DNA of 64,000 nucleotides, taken from positions 186,001-250,000 of the forward strand of contig NZ_JACVAE010000004.1 in NCBI RefSeq assembly GCF_014851675.1. Direction: 5' to 3'. This document shows positions 63,076 to 64,000 of the stretch, piece after piece (the first letter of the stretch is position 1; the number at the start of each line of letters is the position of its first letter). Below the pieces are notes generated by a model. The model was not told the origin of the DNA and ran no database searches. It saw nothing but the letters and a program-made list of their open reading frames with translations. Position numbers and translations under genes: made by a program. The stretch is from Rhizobium sp. ARZ01 (GTDB lineage Bacteria; Pseudomonadota; Alphaproteobacteria; Rhizobiales; Rhizobiaceae).

Positions 63076-63546
63076 ATGCAGACGCTATCTGAACTTTTTG
63101 AGAACACCCTGAAGGACATCTATTTCGCCGAGAATGCGATATCTGAAGCTCTTCCGAAGGCATCCAGAGCAGTTAAGAGCGCCGATCTCAAGAAAGCGCT
63201 TGATCACCACCTCGAGGAAACCAAGGGGCAGATCGAAACGCTGAAGAAGGTTTTCAAGACCATTAACGTCAAGCCGATGGGCGAAAAGTGCGACGCCACA
63301 GAAGGCCTGCTCAAAGAAACTGATGGCGTTATCGGAGAGAGCAAGGGTGTTGCGCTCGACGCTGGTGTACTCGCAGCCTGCCAAGCCGTCGAACACTACG
63401 AAATTGCTCGCTACGGCTCACTTCGAGAGTGGGCGAAGGTGCTCGGGAACGAAGAGGCCCATGTCCTGCTGAGCGAGATCCTTGATCAGGAGAAGGCTGC
63501 CAACAACGTTCTTACAAACTTGGCGGTGTCGAAGATCAATCATTGA
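63076..63546 (+). CDS. Ferritin-like DUF892 protein (YciE/YciF family)
   Basis: This 156-aa four-helix protein matches DUF892: SELFENTLKDIYFAENAISEALPKASRAVKSADLKKALDHHLEETKGQIETLKKVF, then LAACQAVEHYEIARYGSLREWAKVLGNEEAHVLLSEILDQEKAANNVL. Acidic and His residues at the expected helix positions suggest a di-metal site. Members are stress-induced cytoplasmic proteins of unclear role. GGGAGG at 63065-63070 sets the ATG at 63076. The EcfG promoter in front explains stress induction; a terminator follows, so it is a single-gene unit. Confidence 0.9.
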   Translation: MQTLSELFENTLKDIYFAENAISEALPKASRAVKSADLKKALDHHLEETKGQIETLKKVFKTINVKPMGEKCDATEGLLKETDGVIGESKGVALDAGVLAACQAVEHYEIARYGSLREWAKVLGNEEAHVLLSEILDQEKAANNVLTNLAVSKINH

Positions 63547-63567
63547 TAAACCCTGAATTTGGCAATG

Positions 63568-63596
63568 GGTCGGTGCGGTTCGCCCCGGCCTTTTTT
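63568..63596 (+). terminator. Rho-independent terminator after DUF892 gene
   Basis: GGTCGG-T-GCG (63568-63577) pairs with CGC-C-CCGGCC (63581-63590) with one mismatch and one G-T pair around the loop GTT, directly followed by TTTTTT (63591-63596). Confidence 0.85.
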
Positions 63597-63657
63597 GTTG
63601 CCAGACAACCCGCATGCAAGCAGGCGCGCAAGGCGTTTGCGCCGGTCCGCCGAAGCC

Positions 63658-63915
63658 CTACGAACGCCGTTTAAACGACGGCAGGAGTATCGTCTTGATG
63701 AGGATCGGATCGTGTTGCCCCTGAGAGTAGAGACGAATGATAGCACTTCCGAGTGATTCAGCCGTTTTGCTGTCGATGGAGAAGGTGCATTCGCCAAGGC
63801 AGTCGTCGAAGATATGTTGGAGGGCGTTCAGGTCGTCGGGACCGAACATCATGTGGTTGCAGCCGCACGGAGAGATCGGATAACCCGCGGCATCGTAGGT
63901 GAAGGATTTGGACAC
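63658..63915 (-). CDS. Small hypothetical protein
   Basis: This 85-aa protein begins at a GTG (63915) with a strong GGGAGGGAG site five bases upstream; an ATG at 63957 would add 14 residues but has no such site. The sequence (SKSFTYDAAGYPISPCGCNHMMFGPDDLNALQHIFDDCLGECTFSIDSKTAESLGSAIIRLYSQG) contains a CGCNH motif that might bind a metal and a pattern typical of short unannotated rhizobial proteins. I do not recognise a family. Confidence 0.65.
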   Translation of the reverse strand: MSKSFTYDAAGYPISPCGCNHMMFGPDDLNALQHIFDDCLGECTFSIDSKTAESLGSAIIRLYSQGQHDPILIKTILLPSFKRRS

Positions 63916-64000
63916 GGTACTCCCTCCCTCAGTTGCTATAATCTCCCTGTCGTTCATACAATGCATGTGGAACCGATCTGGAATTATGCGCCCCACATAC

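Noticed and set aside
1..64000. CRISPR arrays, tRNA or rRNA genes, phage structural genes, conjugation genes
   Set aside because: No regularly spaced repeats, tRNA-like cloverleaf or rRNA sequence was recognised, and no tra, vir or capsid-type protein is encoded.

Overview
The window looks like part of a large repABC-type secondary replicon (chromid or megaplasmid) of a Rhizobiaceae bacterium, most like Sinorhizobium/Ensifer or Rhizobium. The evidence is a RepC initiator running off the left edge, a second RepA/RepB partition pair, high GC, long runs of ABC importers with local regulators, rhizobial DUF families (DUF992, DUF2585, DUF2783) and a GGAAC-N16-CGTT stress promoter. I saw no rRNA, tRNA or CRISPR. 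All family names come from reading the translated sequence; no database search was run.

Layout. 0-1.1 kb: 3' part of repC. 1.3-7.0 kb: metal region with a TetR regulator, a CopZ-like metallochaperone behind a MerR-type promoter, a carboxy-SAM synthase (CmoA) paired with an ICMT-like membrane methyltransferase, and a CadR/ZntR regulator divergent from a Zn/Cd/Pb P-type ATPase. 7.0-13.7 kb: FUSC efflux protein with its MarR regulator, a DUF992 protein, a lone solute-binding protein and a Tat-exported sulfatase. 13.7-17.7 kb: GABA degradation (gabT, gabD) under an unusual MerR-XRE-cupin regulator with two matching operator sites. 17.7-25.8 kb: homogentisate degradation (hmgA, maiA, fahA) with a flavin monooxygenase, an atypical metallo-beta-lactamase-fold protein, DUF2783 and two MarR regulators.

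26.0-34.0 kb is a plasticity zone: a decayed PAS-GGDEF-EAL gene, an orphan repAB pair with a parS-like palindrome but no repC, a class II fructose-bisphosphate aldolase, a tyrosine recombinase with a 12-7-12 lox-like inverted repeat in front of it, and a dead IS6-family transposase. 34.1-43.3 kb is a divergent sugar/polyol catabolic island (HAD phosphatase, FGGY kinase, DeoR | SDR, ABC importer, BtpA-family protein). It is bracketed on the far side by another IS6-family remnant, a gnd fragment and a broken histidine-phosphatase gene. 44.7-50.8 kb: LacI regulator and ribose-type ABC importer. 51.3-60.3 kb: an RpiR-controlled module combining a peptide/opine-type ABC importer with three different phosphoesterase-like enzymes (HAD, calcineurin-like, PHP), suggesting import and dephosphorylation of an unknown phosphorylated compound. 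60.8-64.0 kb: HlyD adaptor with a small membrane partner, a general-stress-regulated ferritin-like DUF892 protein and a small hypothetical protein.

Most of the window is accessory catabolism: import operons, each with its own regulator and often a recognisable palindromic operator. The most unusual parts are the phosphoesterase/ABC module, the CmoA-ICMT pair, the double-DNA-binding-domain GABA regulator, the orphan repAB and the recombinase with its putative core site.
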